64,000 nt of DNA from Terana coerulea (lineage: Eukaryota > Basidiomycota > Agaricomycetes > Polyporales > Phanerochaetaceae), in NCBI GenBank assembly GCA_024811115.1, contig JAKOGH010000690.1, positions 62,001 through 126,000 on the forward strand. Reading direction: 5' to 3'. The notes below the pieces were generated by a model that searched no databases, was not told the DNA's origin, and saw only the letters and a program-made list of their open reading frames with translations. Of the stretch, positions 1-11,408 are shown piece by piece. How positions within the stretch are numbered: the stretch's first letter is position 1; the number at the start of each line of letters is the position of its first letter. The translations under genes were made by a program, and so were the position numbers.

Positions 1-290
1 CTAACGGAGGCGAAGTCACTGCGGACGTCAACGCCGCCGAGGTCACTGAAGAACTACCTCGCGACCTGCTGAGCGTGGACCATTCGTCGCCCCCCAATGA
101 AAGCGGTCCAAATCTTGACATACGCGACGCTCTGAAAGATCCCGACTTCACGTCGAGAGGAGCTATCAGTCGAGATGGAGAAAGCGACTCTGTTGACATC
201 GACGATGAAACCGTGCAGGCTATAATGGAGAACTGGGTCGTATACCAGCCCGCCGAGCAGGAGGACATAGAGAGTTTGCGGGACATATGA
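1..290 (+). CDS. 3' end of an unknown acidic protein gene (partial)
   Basis: An open frame enters the window at base 3 and ends at a TGA at 288-290, giving about 95 C-terminal residues. The segment is rich in Asp and Glu with many Ser, has no membrane segment, and ends in NWVVYQPAEQEDIESLRDI. I do not recognise the family. The start and most of the protein lie upstream of the window. It converges on the P450 gene that ends at 496, leaving about 205 bases between the two stops. Confidence 0.55.
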   Translation, partial: NGGEVTADVNAAEVTEELPRDLLSVDHSSPPNESGPNLDIRDALKDPDFTSRGAISRDGESDSVDIDDETVQAIMENWVVYQPAEQEDIESLRDI

Positions 291-495
291 GATGAAGTCC
301 GTGTTTATTCCCGGGCGACGTTAAGGCTACCGCTATCGAATTCTTTCTTTGCTGAGGTGCCAGCCGTAGAGTAAAAAAAGAGTAGACGTGTGCAGAGTAT
401 TGAAGGCGGTAGAAGCATGGGTTACAGGTTAGGGTCGAACAAAAGGATACAATGATTTGACTTAGGCTAGTACAGGCATGTCTGCAAAAGCATGA

Positions 496-2717
496 TCAAA
501 ATGAGGCTTCTCGTCGTTTGAATAAAACCTTCGCCATCCGATCAGGCACAACGGCCGTGCCAAACAGCTCATTTTGTGGTCTTGGTCCGTCATCAGTGAA
601 TTTAACATCATAGTTCAGTACCAAATATGCGATGGAAGCTTTCATCTCTGCTCCAGCGAAGAAACGGCCAGGGCTGGACGGCCCGCTGTTAAAATGGAAT
701 AATGAGGGAGTAGTGTACCACTCACCATGCGTGCTTGCCGTGGCCAAATGCGACGTAGCTCATGCTCGTGCTGACAAACTGGTGCTTCAACCCAGCGGTA
801 CCTTCTTTCTCGCCCCGCAGGTCCGAGAAACGAAACGGCTCGAAAGCGTGGGGATTCGAGTAGTTCTCCAAATCGGTGTGGATGGCGCTCTCCGGTGTGA
901 TCGAAACAAAGCCTGCTGGAAGGTGAATGGGCTTGCCCGATGGAGAGGTGGTGAAGGTGATAGGTTGAAGGGTCTTACGCATTACCGAGACTGAACACAT
1001 GGTATAAGGATTCTGCAATATACGCTGGGGCCGACGATGGAGAAAGTTGGATACATACTGCAATTTATGCCGTTGATTCTCTGGCTTTCTTTCAGGAAGC
1101 TGTCGACTTTACGCATGTTCGCCGTTGCATTCTTTGTCCACCCATCTTTTTCGACAACAGCTTCCACTTCAGCACGCAAGGCAGGGGCAAGAGTCGGATC
1201 CGCAGCGAGGTGGTAGAGTGCATGCGTAAAGCTCTGCATGCAATCAGGATCATCGGGATAAATAAAAGTCGAAGAGAGAGAGACGTACGGAAGCGGATGT
1301 ACTCAAGCCGACGAAGATTGAGACAACCGTCCGCAGTACGACATCCGTCGTCGGTTTTCCATTCGCAACGGCCTCATCGAGAATCCATTGCAGTAGATCA
1401 TTCTACGAAGGGCAAATGTCAGACTGATATACATACGTAGAGTGCCTCAAGGGACATACGGGCTTGTCACTCCACTTATCGCCAAATTCTTCCAAGTGTC
1501 GCAGCCGATCCACGACGATAGGCTCTAACATATCCTCTGCCTTCTTGATCGCGCGGTTAACGCCAAGGGCTGTGAGCTTCGACGCCAGACTATGCGACTT
1601 ACAGTCAGCATCATCGAATCTCACAGATCATGGACGAAGCAGAACGCACGGTTTCATGAAAGAAGGGAAGAGGCCGACGAGAAAGTCGGATATTCCAGCC
1701 GCCATTGTGAAGTCCATCATCAGTTGAATAAACTGAGGATCTCTCGCTGTTACCAATCAGCCAAAGAACGAACTGCACGATGATAGGGAAACTATATACT
1801 TACCTATTGGTAAGCCCACGAATATTCGGCTGATGACGCGGGTGAATATCCACATGAATGTTTGCATTGCAGGGACAGGGACCCATTCTGCAGCAATACC
1901 AAATTAACCACAGATTGTCAGCATGTGGACGCAGCTCTCACCTCCGTCCTTCGGGGCGGTGGGTATGCAATCCTCAAAGCTGAGGTTGAGCTCCTCCCAC
2001 ATGTCGCCAAAGAACGTGCCGATGCTGTGGGTGAGATGTTGTCTTAAGATGGTCACATGATACGGGTCTTCGTGGATAACATGCGGGAAGGTGTATGCAG
2101 TCCCCACAAACTATGGAAGTGAGGCCAAGAGACGAAGCCGTTAATCACGGTCTCGGAATAAGGGAGCAAAGGGCGTACGTCTCCAGCTGCTTCCAAGAAC
2201 GAAACCTGGTCGTCCGAGCACTTTTGTAGTTCGTCCACGAGGGTCGGGGCGGCCACTACAATAAGCCACCGGTCTGCAGTCGCAAGCTTGAATATCCCTG
2301 GGTTGGTCTTGTACTGGATAAGAGGGGCGAGTATTCATCGTATTGATGTGGAGTGGCGGTTATTGCACAGGAAAGATTCAGGATGCATCTGCGTAAGCCG
2401 AATAATGTAGTAGATACAACGTGAGCGGACGCACACGATCATAGCCTTCTTGAAGAAGGTCCCTGGGTTTGACCAAATATCTGAAAGCGCCGATGCAGGA
2501 CAGCACAGGAAAAGCGGGTCCGCCTACGGTTGGGATATGCCGGAGCTGCGAAGACCAGTCAGCATGTACATAAGTGGATGAGCCATACACAGACCTTCCA
2601 CAGAGTCCACGAGGAGTTCAAGAACAGAGCAATGGATATTCCAAAGGCGAGCTTCGTTAAGGTTGATAACTCAGCCTCCGCAGCCCTCTGCAATGTCGAG
2701 GTGATAACGCTGGACAT
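496..2717 (-). CDS. Cytochrome P450 monooxygenase, tandem copy 1 (multi-exon)
   Basis: Heme-thiolate monooxygenase, probably ER-anchored, oxidising a small lipophilic substrate that the sequence does not reveal. Exon 1 (2595-2717) starts MSSVITSTLQ and carries one hydrophobic anchor (LAFGISIALFLNSSWTLWK). Exon 2 has the P450 entry segment IPTVGGPAFPVLS. The K-helix ExxR is ESQR within VDSFLKESQR near 1080. The heme loop FGHGKHACPGRFFAG is split by an intron inside the Cys codon (exon ends GCATG near 732; next begins C-CCT near 664). The I-helix near 1290 reads IFVGLSTSAS and so departs from the AAIHTSS of copy 2. The gene has about ten short introns and ends at 496 with FKRREASF. Same strand and same exon layout as the neighbour at 3197-5514, so a tandem duplicate. 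The CYP family number is not assigned; it resembles the basidiomycete group with an ACPGRFFA heme loop. Confidence 0.85.
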
Positions 2718-3196
2718 CCTCCCTGACTTGTCTTCAGAGTATCTCGGCCTCGCGAATATGTTGGCGGCGCCACGAGTCCAATACAGTAGGATATTCGTTC
2801 GTCGATGGGATGGCTTCTACAACGCCCCAGCTAGGTGATTTCCCCAGTCGTGGTTCTCGCGAGAGTGCGAACCTCTCATTCGTTGTTCTTTGCTTGTTCT
2901 CGTACGATTTGGAGGGCTGATTTTCATAATTGAACACGGTCTAGAATCTAACGTAATTAATACGTCTGCCGCGGTAAGCCGTTGCTGGTTACCAAGGTGT
3001 TTCAAGCAGCCTCGACCGACATCCAGCGATGCACGGAATACCAAGGATCATCCTCCAGCGAAACAAAAAGACGCAAGACATGCAGAGCCTGAATTGATGC
3101 AAGCCCGCAGGAAAGAGTAGGGTGAGGTGCAATGTCTACGTCGCAGTCAGGACCGAGATGCTTTCGAGCACACCTGATTGGTCGAAGTCAAACGGA
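2718..3196. other. Intergenic interval between tandem P450 genes
   Basis: About 480 bases between the start of P450 copy 1 and the end of copy 2. It must hold the copy 1 promoter and the copy 2 3' UTR. No clear TATA box or repeat was seen, and the open frames here are short and unsupported. Confidence 0.4.
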
Positions 3197-5514
3197 TCAA
3201 CGTACGGCTGAGAGCGGGCCGAGCTCTGAATCTCCGCCATAAACACTTGGCTTCGCAAATTCTGAGGACTGCACCGACAAGGGATAGAGCATATGTATAT
3301 CTTCGATGCGGTTTGGCAATATGTTCACTAGCCTCACTAACCAGTTCCTGTTTCGCAGAGCTCCGTGCTGTGGCGGAAGGTGCAACCGAAGATAGCGGTG
3401 GGGGGCTACATGTTCACACTGGTTCATAGTCATAGTAATAATCTCGTTATAGTACAGTGTCGATCGTGTTGGCCTTGTCAATCTCTTCCGCTTTCTGAAC
3501 ATGACCTTCGCCGTCCTGTTCGGCGCGTTCGTAGTGTACACAACGAAAGGTTTCGGGAGCTGGCCCTCGTCTCGCATCTTGACGTCGTAGTTCAAAACGA
3601 GGTGCGCCATCATGCTCTTCAGCTCGTTAGCAGCGAAGAAGCGACCGGGGCTGCGACAGTATCTGTATCAGACCACCGACCGCAGGATCAGAGTGGTCCA
3701 CACTGACCATGCGTGTTTTCCGACACCGAACGGAAGGTATTCAATACTGGTGTTGACCATCTGGTGCTTGGTCCCTTCGCCGGACTCATCCCGTAGGTTC
3801 GCGAATCGCCACGGGTCAAACGTGAATGCATCAGGGTAGTATTCATCTTGCTCATGTGTCGCCACTGTCGTTGTAGAAATGAACGAGCCCTTAGGGATGA
3901 AGGTGCCATCCGAGAAGGTGAAGTCATTGAGGGCTTTCCGCGTGAGCGAGACTGTCATTGAGTGGGTTAGTCGGATTCAAGGTCTGCATGGCATGAATGA
4001 GGCTTACGATAGGAGAGCCCCTCGAAGCGCTGATTTTCCTTCAAGAAACTGTCCACCCTACGCATCTTCTGCAAGGACATCTTCGACCACCCATCTTCAG
4101 CAAGCACTGCTTCGACTTCGTCGCGCATCGGCTTGAGGTATTCAGGATTCGCAGCGAGGTGATACAGGGCTTGTGTGAAGCTCTGTGGAACGGTTAGGTC
4201 AGCACGACATCGGGAACATATGCACGGACGGCAATATACCATTGACGAGGTATGAATGGCGGCAAAGCACACTACAAGGAGACGTCTGGTTAGCGGCTCA
4301 GCTTCACGCTCGTCTCCTTCAGCAGCATCAATCAGCCATTGGAGCAGATCGTTCTGAGTCACAAGTCAATAACTGATGCAGTCCGAATGCTAGAGGGTAC
4401 TCGCCGGCTTGTTCTCCCAGTCGTCACCGTACTCCTCTGCATTCTTGAAGCGTTCCTCGATGATTGGCTGAAGATACGTTGTTGCGCGTTCGACCAATGC
4501 GTCGACACTGCTGACCAACTTGTTGACAGGGCTAGACGCACAGTAGAATCAGAACAAGTGATTTGGACGCAAGGACATCCGCGCTTACGACTTCAAAGGT
4601 CCAGGTAGGATGGCGAGTAGCATCCCTGTGAAAACGACGTAGTTCGTGTACTTGACAGCAATATCAAGGAAGTCCGTATTGCGGCCTACGCCCGATCATA
4701 TGAGCTTATATGCGAACCGATAGCGCGTGTAAACGTACAAAGGGGAGGCCAACGAAGATACGGCCGCTGGTCCTAGCAACGATGTGCATCATACTCTCCA
4801 ATGCCGGAAACTCCTGCCACTCTGCAACCTCAGATTAGCGCCACATCGTAAGTTCAGCAGAGCAACGTACCAGTAGTAGGTGGTATGACGCTATTGAATG
4901 ACTCCTTAATCTCATCATATATGTCGTTGGTGAGAGGTGCCAAGTTACGGGTGAGGGCTCGTGCGAATGACCCCGACGTGGTAGTGATTGTTCGCAATTC
5001 GATCGCCCATGATGAGATGAAGCTCCATTTGCTGGTTCAAAAGTATGTAAACAGCCACCAGTCGAGTGGAAGGACAATGTACTTCGTTAACTGCCGCGAC
5101 AAAAGAAAGCTGGTCGTCGGGTGCTCGCCTGAGCTCGTCGATGTGCTTTGGTTCTGAGACAATGTAGACCCAGCGGGTGCGCTGAGCAATTTTGAATGGG
5201 CGCCCTCCGTACTGTTGTGCGTATCACGGTGAAATCTGTACATTCGTGTGCAAGCTGAATACTCGCACCTTCACATACCCTTCCTTCAACATCTCCTTGG
5301 CATGGAAAGCGAGGCGCACGGCACCAAGATACGAAATCAATGGTGCACTAGGACCGACGGTTGGAACACTCTTGTACTATGTGAGGTCAGCCTACCGTCA
5401 GTGCAACCGCTGTGTGGTAACGCTCACCTGAGAATTGTTGAACCATTTCCAGAGATAGAAGACGAGGCCTAGAAAGACGCAGACGTATGTCGACGTTTGG
5501 GAGTCGGCCAACAT
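3197..5514 (-). CDS. Cytochrome P450 monooxygenase, tandem copy 2 (extended C-terminus)
   Basis: Paralogue of the adjacent P450. Exon 1 (5428-5514) reads MLADSQTSTYVCVFLGLV then FYLWKWFNNSQ and is the membrane anchor. Exon 2 has VPTVGPSAPLISYLGAV. Exon 3 begins YGGRPFKIAQRTRW. The I-helix is VVCFAAIHTSSM, ExxR is ENQR in VDSFLKENQR, and the heme loop FGVGKHACPGRFFAANE is split by an intron in the Cys codon exactly as in copy 1. The conserved C-terminal stretch VLNYDVKMRDEG ... VMFRKRKR ends near 3480, where family members normally stop, but the frame runs on for about 95 residues to 3197. A TGA one base out of frame lies right after FRKRKR, so a small indel that removed the native stop is the likely cause. 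Otherwise the gene looks intact. Confidence 0.85.
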
Positions 5515-5977
5515 GGCGTGCGAGAGTGTTTGTTCGCGGTCGAGAGCAACCTATATGTATGCCCGCAACCTAAGCGACTTGTGCCCATCCGTGCAGGGAT
5601 CGACGTAACACGCTTGGTGATCAGACATCTGAGGTGAGAACCATCCGATCTCAGAGGGGTATATGCGAATCTAGAACGTGATGCTTGAGACTCTATAATA
5701 GACAGTGGCTCACCACGGCGGAAAGATCGCCTTGGCTAGATGGGAATGCAGCATACAAGCCAACGGCGGTGCGAATAACCTTCCATTAATTCAGTAATCT
5801 TCCGATATTTGGAGCGGTGGGTGCTGAATATTCGGCCAGACGGTAAGTTTCCGTCATGCAGCATGACAGTGCGTATTCCGACTCACTTCTCGCAGGCTGC
5901 AGCCAGGTGATGGCTGTAGAGAGGTTCGTCGTGGGAGATGGCGCCAACCGGCGGCAGTCCTCTTGGCGACCGGATGA
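5515..5977. other. Upstream region of P450 copy 2
   Basis: About 460 bases without a supported gene. It contains the presumed promoter of the P450 that starts at 5514 and runs into the transposon copy beginning near 5978. I see no clear regulatory element. Confidence 0.35.
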
Positions 5978-6750
5978 TAAGTCCTGTAGATTTATCGGGG
6001 ACTTATCGTGAGAAGGAACAAAACAACTCTCAGGCCTCCTTGATGCCCATAATGTGGGGCCAGAAGGCCTTTCTTAATTTGAGAGGATGCTGGTGATCCG
6101 GCCTTCCTTTGAATGAGAGCATAGCCGTTAGCGCCCGAACATGTACTACTGATGTGCATGACAGAACGTGAATAAGTACGCCGGGTAGAATTCCGTTTGC
6201 ATAGACCAATGTATTGTAAGGAGAAAGACAAACCGCAGAAGTCATCAGAGAATTTTTTAGCTGCACGAAAGTGCTGGCTCCTGTGTATATATCTGCAGCG
6301 AGAAGATGAGCTCAAGGTCACGAGCAGCACTTTCGTGGTGAACAGGCAATGTAGTGACATTGTGTGTTCTTATAAATGACCCAATATATCTACCATGACG
6401 AACCGTCAGCCATAGAGGAAGCGGCGACCTCACGAGAGGTTCGGGAGTCTTGCACTCAGGCTGAGCAACTATTGTGCTACTTACCAGCGGGTAAGGCCAA
6501 CGTGGAAGACTGTTTTCTACATTAATATGCATTCCTTTCGAGTTAATGACATTCTTAGGAGTCCCAATAGACTGTGAGTGTACAAGAAACAAGAAATTAC
6601 GGTACTTGCAGGCGGGAGAGCCTTTAGACCTTGAGGCCCCTTAAGGCATGGCCTTATGTGCCGTGAGGCGCCACTGCCTGCTGACAAATCAGCTTAAGGC
6701 AGCCTTACCTTGCCTTAAGGTTAAGGCGGCCTTACCTCGCGGCAACACTA
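5978..6750 (-). mobile_element. Non-autonomous DNA transposon, 773-bp family, copy A (one end decayed)
   Basis: Inverted copy of the element at 11587-12359. Bases 6257-6750 match the other copy colinearly and appear identical, including a 111-codon frame that translates to the same peptide. The right end closes with CGGCAACACTA at 6740-6750. The left 90 or so bases have diverged, and the expected TAGTGTTGCCG terminus near 5978 is not recognisable. The subterminal zone at 6650-6740 is packed with TTAAGGC/GCCTTA motifs in both orientations. No transposase is encoded; the open frames inside are taken as chance. Confidence 0.7.
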
Positions 6751-7088
6751 ACCTCTGGCACCGCTGATTGTCTTGCATGCAAGCGCGGGCAAAGATCATG
6801 ACCCCGAAACCCAAGGCGCGGAGCTCAAAACACGACGCGTCCTCACGTGATATGCATCGGCGCTTTTGGCTTACATTCGACTCGGACTCGTTTCTGCTTT
6901 GCCGCTTTTATAACTTGGTGTCCTTGCCATCCACGACTTGAAGCTTGAAGCCGGAGTACTCTCGCTGTGCAAAAGCTTCAACGGCGTTCTCGACCGATCC
7001 CGTACCTCGCACTTACGTCGCAAGCATGTACGTACATCCGTGAACACTACAGACCAACATTCTATCTACCCCGTACGCCGAGTCAGAG
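6751..7088. other. Promoter region of the first F-box gene
   Basis: About 340 bases between the transposon and the first plausible ATG at 7089. It contains CTTTTATAACTTGG near 6906, a possible TATA element, but lacks the 32-bp promoter block shared by the other F-box genes. Confidence 0.3.
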
Positions 7089-8800
7089 ATGAGCACAACC
7101 GAAGGAGAGACGCATGGGAACAAGCAGGCTACTGATGCAGCGGGTGAGTAGTGCAAGTGATGATGCTGGTGCTTGCGATGTCTGCTGACAAGACATCACG
7201 GTAGCTATTGTGCAAACCAGCTCGGAGGAACTCGCTTTAATTGCGACGCGTAGAACAAGAAATGAACACATATACATCGCGCGTATGCCTACCGGAACTC
7301 CTCGTCGAAGTTTTTTACTACTGCGCGCCGTATCATCCCAAGGCGATATCCCCAGGCTATCTACCGAAGCCGGATGCATGTGGATGGCATCGCGGTGGAT
7401 GGAGATCAACCGCTGATTTTGCCGTGGTCACGCACGTATGCCATCGTTGGAGAAACATCGCTCTCGGGTGCCCGAAACTGTGGACGACAATCATCCTTCC
7501 CCACGGTCACAAACTACTTCGACGACTTCTCCCCCGCTCCGAGCCTCTGACCCTCGATATCTCTTTGAATAGAGAGCTTAAAAACGGTGTTTTCTCTGAC
7601 GTCCCTTCCCTTCTCTTCCAGCATATCCACCGAATCCGCCGTTTGGAGCTGGCCTTGCCGTATATCCTGGACTGGGTCCCGACTGCATACTCCAAGAAAA
7701 TAAGAGCAGAACGTCTCGATACTCTGCACCTTGGATCTGAGGTCATGGATTACGAGGCATACGAACTGCTGAACATGCTGGAGGTCCCTAATCTCCGAAC
7801 ATTACGCTCCGCGGGCGGGGAGACAACATGGACCAAAATTGGTGAAAAGTGCCCAAACCTCACTCATCTTGAGATCGGTCTGTCCCTCGCGAGCGGCTCA
7901 CTATCCCTCAGCCTTGTGCTAGAAAGCTTGGCGACTTTACGCAACCTGGAAACCCTCGACATCGCATGTCATTTTCACTCAGACCCCCACACATCTTCTG
8001 AGCTTTCCCAGGTTTCATTGCCCAATCTCCGTCGCCTCACCTTACGAGATATATTTTCGAGCGCCCTGCTGTTGTTAGAGCATCTGCACTATCCCCGTTC
8101 CACTGATGTCAGAGTCAAGCTATGCCCGGCGGATCTGGACGAAGACGATATGGGCGAAGCAGAGGCAATCACGCCCAGGCTGAGGCCGTCGCTCGAGGGA
8201 GGAGTCAGACGGCTGACGGGGCTTAGAATTGGCTACGGCACTTGGGCAACAATGTGGCGCATACTCGGATTCACAAACGACGCACCCATTACAGGTGACG
8301 AGGACTCCGCCCAATTCTCCTTGACGTTCAGCCCACACAACTTTGACCTCAGCGTCTTCTTGGAGCAGCTGAAACAGGACAGCGTGCATGAATTATGGTG
8401 GTCCTTCCATCACGATGATGTTCCGGCGCGTTTGTATTCCGTCCTGCGCAGCCTGCCGAACGTTCGCAAGATACATTTCGGTGCGGAGAGCGATTTGCGA
8501 TGTGTCGAGGCCGTGCTCGGGGACACTACCGGGCAGGTGCCTTCGCTTCCAACACTACACACTCTCAAAATCGCTTATATCGAGTCAGAGGAAGACCTCG
8601 ATTCTGCGGAGTTGGATAGGAACAGCCCGCTTCGCCGCTTGCAGAACCTCTTGAAATGCCGACTCCGTGCGGGCGCGACGATCTCACACCTTGCAATTGT
8701 GGAACTCCCAGGCGCTGTGTATGACTCAGATGACCTGCGTCAATTACAGGGAGTAGTGCAGGAACTTTCTATCACCAATTGTGACGAGGCTGAAGATTAG
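7089..8800 (+). CDS. F-box protein with LRR-like C-terminal region (F1; probable 5' frameshift)
   Basis: F-box proteins bind Skp1 and present substrates to SCF ubiquitin ligases; the rest of the chain normally binds the target. The continuous frame from 7262 to 8800 holds a partial F-box (LPELLVEVFYYC), the family block VVTHVCHRWRNIALGCPKLW and about 400 residues of leucine-rich repeat-like sequence. A likely exon 1 (ATG at 7089, donor at 7144, acceptor before 7205) reads into a different frame up to about 7290. There CCTACCGGAACTC would give the expected LPTELLVEVF if one C were absent. So either the gene starts at the internal ATG 7262 with a shortened F-box, or a 1-bp insertion has broken it. 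It ends VQELSITNCDEAED, lacking the usual C-terminal IVPNVTVI block. First of a plus-strand F-box trio. Confidence 0.7.
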
Positions 8801-9000
8801 TCCTCGGAGGGCGCCAAAGTAGGTGACTCGGACAAGTTCCACAAAGTACGCCATACTTGCTCTGGATACCCCTGCATTTGCATCATGTAAACACAATAGT
8901 TGTAGCATTTCCGACGCACTGGCATACATATTTTATTGTATACTTCTCGTATGCGCTGGTGTTGGGACGACGAAGCCTGCTGAGTAGTGTGTGAACAACC
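8801..9000. other. F1-F2 intergenic segment
   Basis: Short spacer holding the 3' UTR of F1 and the distal upstream region of F2. No coding frame is supported. Confidence 0.35.
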
Positions 9001-9032
9001 TTCTATATGGAGCATGCCGAGGCTTTGTGGCG
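9001..9032 (+). promoter_or_regulatory. Shared F-box promoter block (F2 copy)
   Basis: TTCTATATGG at 9001 followed by GGCTTTGTGGCG ending at 9032. The same 32-base layout occurs at 11129 and 57365, always upstream of an F-box gene and ungapped. The TATA-like start and the fixed spacing suggest a core promoter or upstream element. The block ends 197 bases before the F2 ATG. Confidence 0.5.
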
Positions 9033-9228
9033 TTCTGTCCACCCGGCTGCGGCCGCGCAATGCCCATTCTCTTCAACCACGTCGGCTTCGTAAGAAACTT
9101 CGGGCCTCTACATGTTTTATGTGTGCAGAGGTTATAGAATCGGAGAGTGGTGCGTGTACACCACGTTGTCTATCTTCACTTGCTGATTTCGCTGAGGTAG
9201 AGTCGCTCCGTCAGCACAGATCATCGCC

Positions 9229-10938
9229 ATGCAGGCTTCGCAGCGTCGAGCGAAGCTCGAAACAAACCTCGAAGCAGGCGAAGCAGCGGCCACTCAAATT
9301 CTCGGGAGGACCAATGATTTTCCTTCCATCAACCGCCTTCCGAACGAGGTCCTTCTAGACGTGTTTCACTACTGTGCCCATTCACCTCCCTCTCTTGAGT
9401 CGACTCAGACTCCGCCACGCGATATCTGGAGCCGCCCTTCCGACTGGACTGTGGTGACCCACGTTTGCCATCGGTGGAGAGAAATAGCTCTTCAGTGCGC
9501 AGTACTTTGGACTGACATACTCTACCCATGTCATCCGGCCTACGTTCAAGCCGCCGTCCAACGCTCGGGTCGCTGCATGTTAAACGTTCGTTTATTGCGA
9601 TACTCCGAGTCCTTGGGAGGACGAATGCTGGAGTTTCGTCATCTCGAACCCATCTTAGGAGCAATGCCAAGAGTGCGCTCGTTGGATTTGTTCATACCGA
9701 CAATTACGCTTGAGCAGCTACAAGCTCAATACCCCACCCCTATACCGGCCACTGGACTTACATTCCTCAGACTTATCCCACCCTCAGACTATGATCACTC
9801 TGCTACAGAATTACTAGTAGAGCTTCTTTATGCTCCTAATATTCTGAGTGCAGATGTCATAGGCACTGCTACCGTCTGGTCAAGGCTGGCTACCATGTGC
9901 GCTGGGTCCATCAAATATCTCGACGTACTCTCCCCCTGGGACGAATCTGCGGAGGATCCTGACATTCAAATTGTTCTAGAGAGCTTGGCTTCCATGACAA
10001 ACCTGCGGAACGTGGCTATTTCCTGCGCATTCCGGCCATCCTCGCACCCTACAAGACAGGCAGACGTTTCCCTGCCCAATCTATACCAAATCCAGTTGAC
10101 AGGATGCATCACCGACTGCGTGCGACTTCTCCAACACTTGGTGCTGCCACGGACTGCAGTCGTGGAACTTGCCCCCGATGACTTCATCCGCAATCACGAC
10201 TTCATCGACGCTTTGTGTTCCGTCGTCCCGAAGCTTATTGGTGGGGAGGTGGCAGAACCCGAGTGCATAGATGAGCTAAGCGCCTCCATACACGCAGGCC
10301 GTGGCGAGATCTTCCTGTTAGGACGAAAGAACGTCGTATGTGTTCTCAATGCACACATCCCGATCGATGCCGCACTCATCCTTCCCTTCCTTGACCGGCT
10401 CAACCTCTCATACGTACAAACCCTCATTCTTGAAGACTGGCTACTTCGCGATATCGGTATGGACCCCAGTACGGTAGTCGTAGCTGGCGCTCTTGCCGCA
10501 CTCCCCAACGTCACGAACCTAGTCATGATCAACAGCAGCCTGTGCTATATCATTCCGCTGATAGGCAACCCTGCGCACGGACGAACCGCATTTCCTCGTC
10601 TTTCGGGCATCGTGGTGAAGGAGTGCTTTGCCAGCCCGTGTCGTGGCAAGTCGCCGGGCAACGAGCGTTGCGAGTACGCCGGCCTGCTGTCGTCCTTGGA
10701 GCGTAGAGATCGGCGCGAGGCAGCAGTCAACACTCTTGAGTTCGACCGATGTCGTAGCTCACCCTGCAAGCATTGCCTGACTGGGATTCGGGCGATCGTT
10801 CCCAACGTTACTGTAATAGACGACGAGGAGACAATTGATGATGTGGACCAGGAGCAGTGGGAGTATGCTGCATTTTCGGGCGACGAGAAGTCTGAAGAGA
10901 GTCTGGACGAGGATCCCAACGAAGGTGGTGGCGGATGA
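9229..10938 (+). CDS. F-box protein with LRR-like region (F2, intact)
   Basis: Single-exon gene of 569 codons and the best intact member of the family here. The N-terminal helix (MQASQRRAKLETNLEAGEA) is followed at residues 36-50 by the F-box core INRLPNEVLLDVFHYC. Next comes WTVVTHVCHRWREIALQC (about 73-92), then a long leucine-rich region with phrases such as LRNVAISCAF and LPNLYQIQLTG. The C-terminal family block has Cys pairs (CFASPCRGK, FDRCRSSPCKHC) and IRAIVPNVTVID, then an acidic tail ending in Gly. The predicted role is substrate adaptor of an SCF ubiquitin ligase; the target is unknown. The ATG at 9229 was chosen because its peptide aligns with the N-terminus of the locus at 55132. 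Confidence 0.85.
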   Translation: MQASQRRAKLETNLEAGEAAATQILGRTNDFPSINRLPNEVLLDVFHYCAHSPPSLESTQTPPRDIWSRPSDWTVVTHVCHRWREIALQCAVLWTDILYPCHPAYVQAAVQRSGRCMLNVRLLRYSESLGGRMLEFRHLEPILGAMPRVRSLDLFIPTITLEQLQAQYPTPIPATGLTFLRLIPPSDYDHSATELLVELLYAPNILSADVIGTATVWSRLATMCAGSIKYLDVLSPWDESAEDPDIQIVLESLASMTNLRNVAISCAFRPSSHPTRQADVSLPNLYQIQLTGCITDCVRLLQHLVLPRTAVVELAPDDFIRNHDFIDALCSVVPKLIGGEVAEPECIDELSASIHAGRGEIFLLGRKNVVCVLNAHIPIDAALILPFLDRLNLSYVQTLILEDWLLRDIGMDPSTVVVAGALAALPNVTNLVMINSSLCYIIPLIGNPAHGRTAFPRLSGIVVKECFASPCRGKSPGNERCEYAGLLSSLERRDRREAAVNTLEFDRCRSSPCKHCLTGIRAIVPNVTVIDDEETIDDVDQEQWEYAAFSGDEKSEESLDEDPNEGGGG

Positions 10939-11128
10939 GCCCAGTGAGGCCTAGGCGTATTGAGACCATGTCGCGTAAATATTGTATATGAACACACAGA
11001 ATGTAATGGTCAATCCACGATCCCGTACTTGAATACAGGGTAGGAGACCAGTAATGAGTTACAAAATATGCAGATGTCCGTGAAACTCACGAGCCGGACG
11101 GAAGGTTGCATTCCGCGTGCGAAATAAC
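10939..11128. other. F2-F3 intergenic segment
   Basis: Contains the F2 3' UTR and upstream sequence of F3. No supported gene. The F3 promoter block follows at 11129. Confidence 0.35.
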
Positions 11129-11160
11129 TTCCGTATGGAGATTGTCGGGGCGTTGTGGCG
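11129..11160 (+). promoter_or_regulatory. Shared F-box promoter block (F3 copy)
   Basis: TTCCGTATGG followed by GGCGTTGTGGCG, ungapped over 32 bases with the blocks at 9001 and 57365. It lies 249 bases before the ATG of the F3 pseudogene. Confidence 0.45.
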
Positions 11161-11408
11161 GTAAGTCGAACCAGCGTCGCGACCAGCGACTCGCGATCGG
11201 AGTACCATTCTCTTCCGCCCTCTCGCTTTTTCGCAATCTTTCTGGTATACCGCTTTTGACGGCGCAAGAGAGGTAGGGCCGAAACAAAGTACGTGTATAC
11301 CACCTCGCGCCCGATGTCTTTTGCTGAGAGGCCGTAGTTCGAGTCAAGACCGAGTCGCTTAGCCCGTCAACGCTGTATAGGCTTCACAGCGTCGAGCGGT
11401 GACTCGGA

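Noticed and set aside
496..5514. Terpenoid or other secondary-metabolite cluster centred on the P450 pair
   Set aside because: No terpene cyclase, polyketide synthase or NRPS is nearby. The acyltransferase is more than 20 kb away, separated by F-box, BTB and housekeeping genes.
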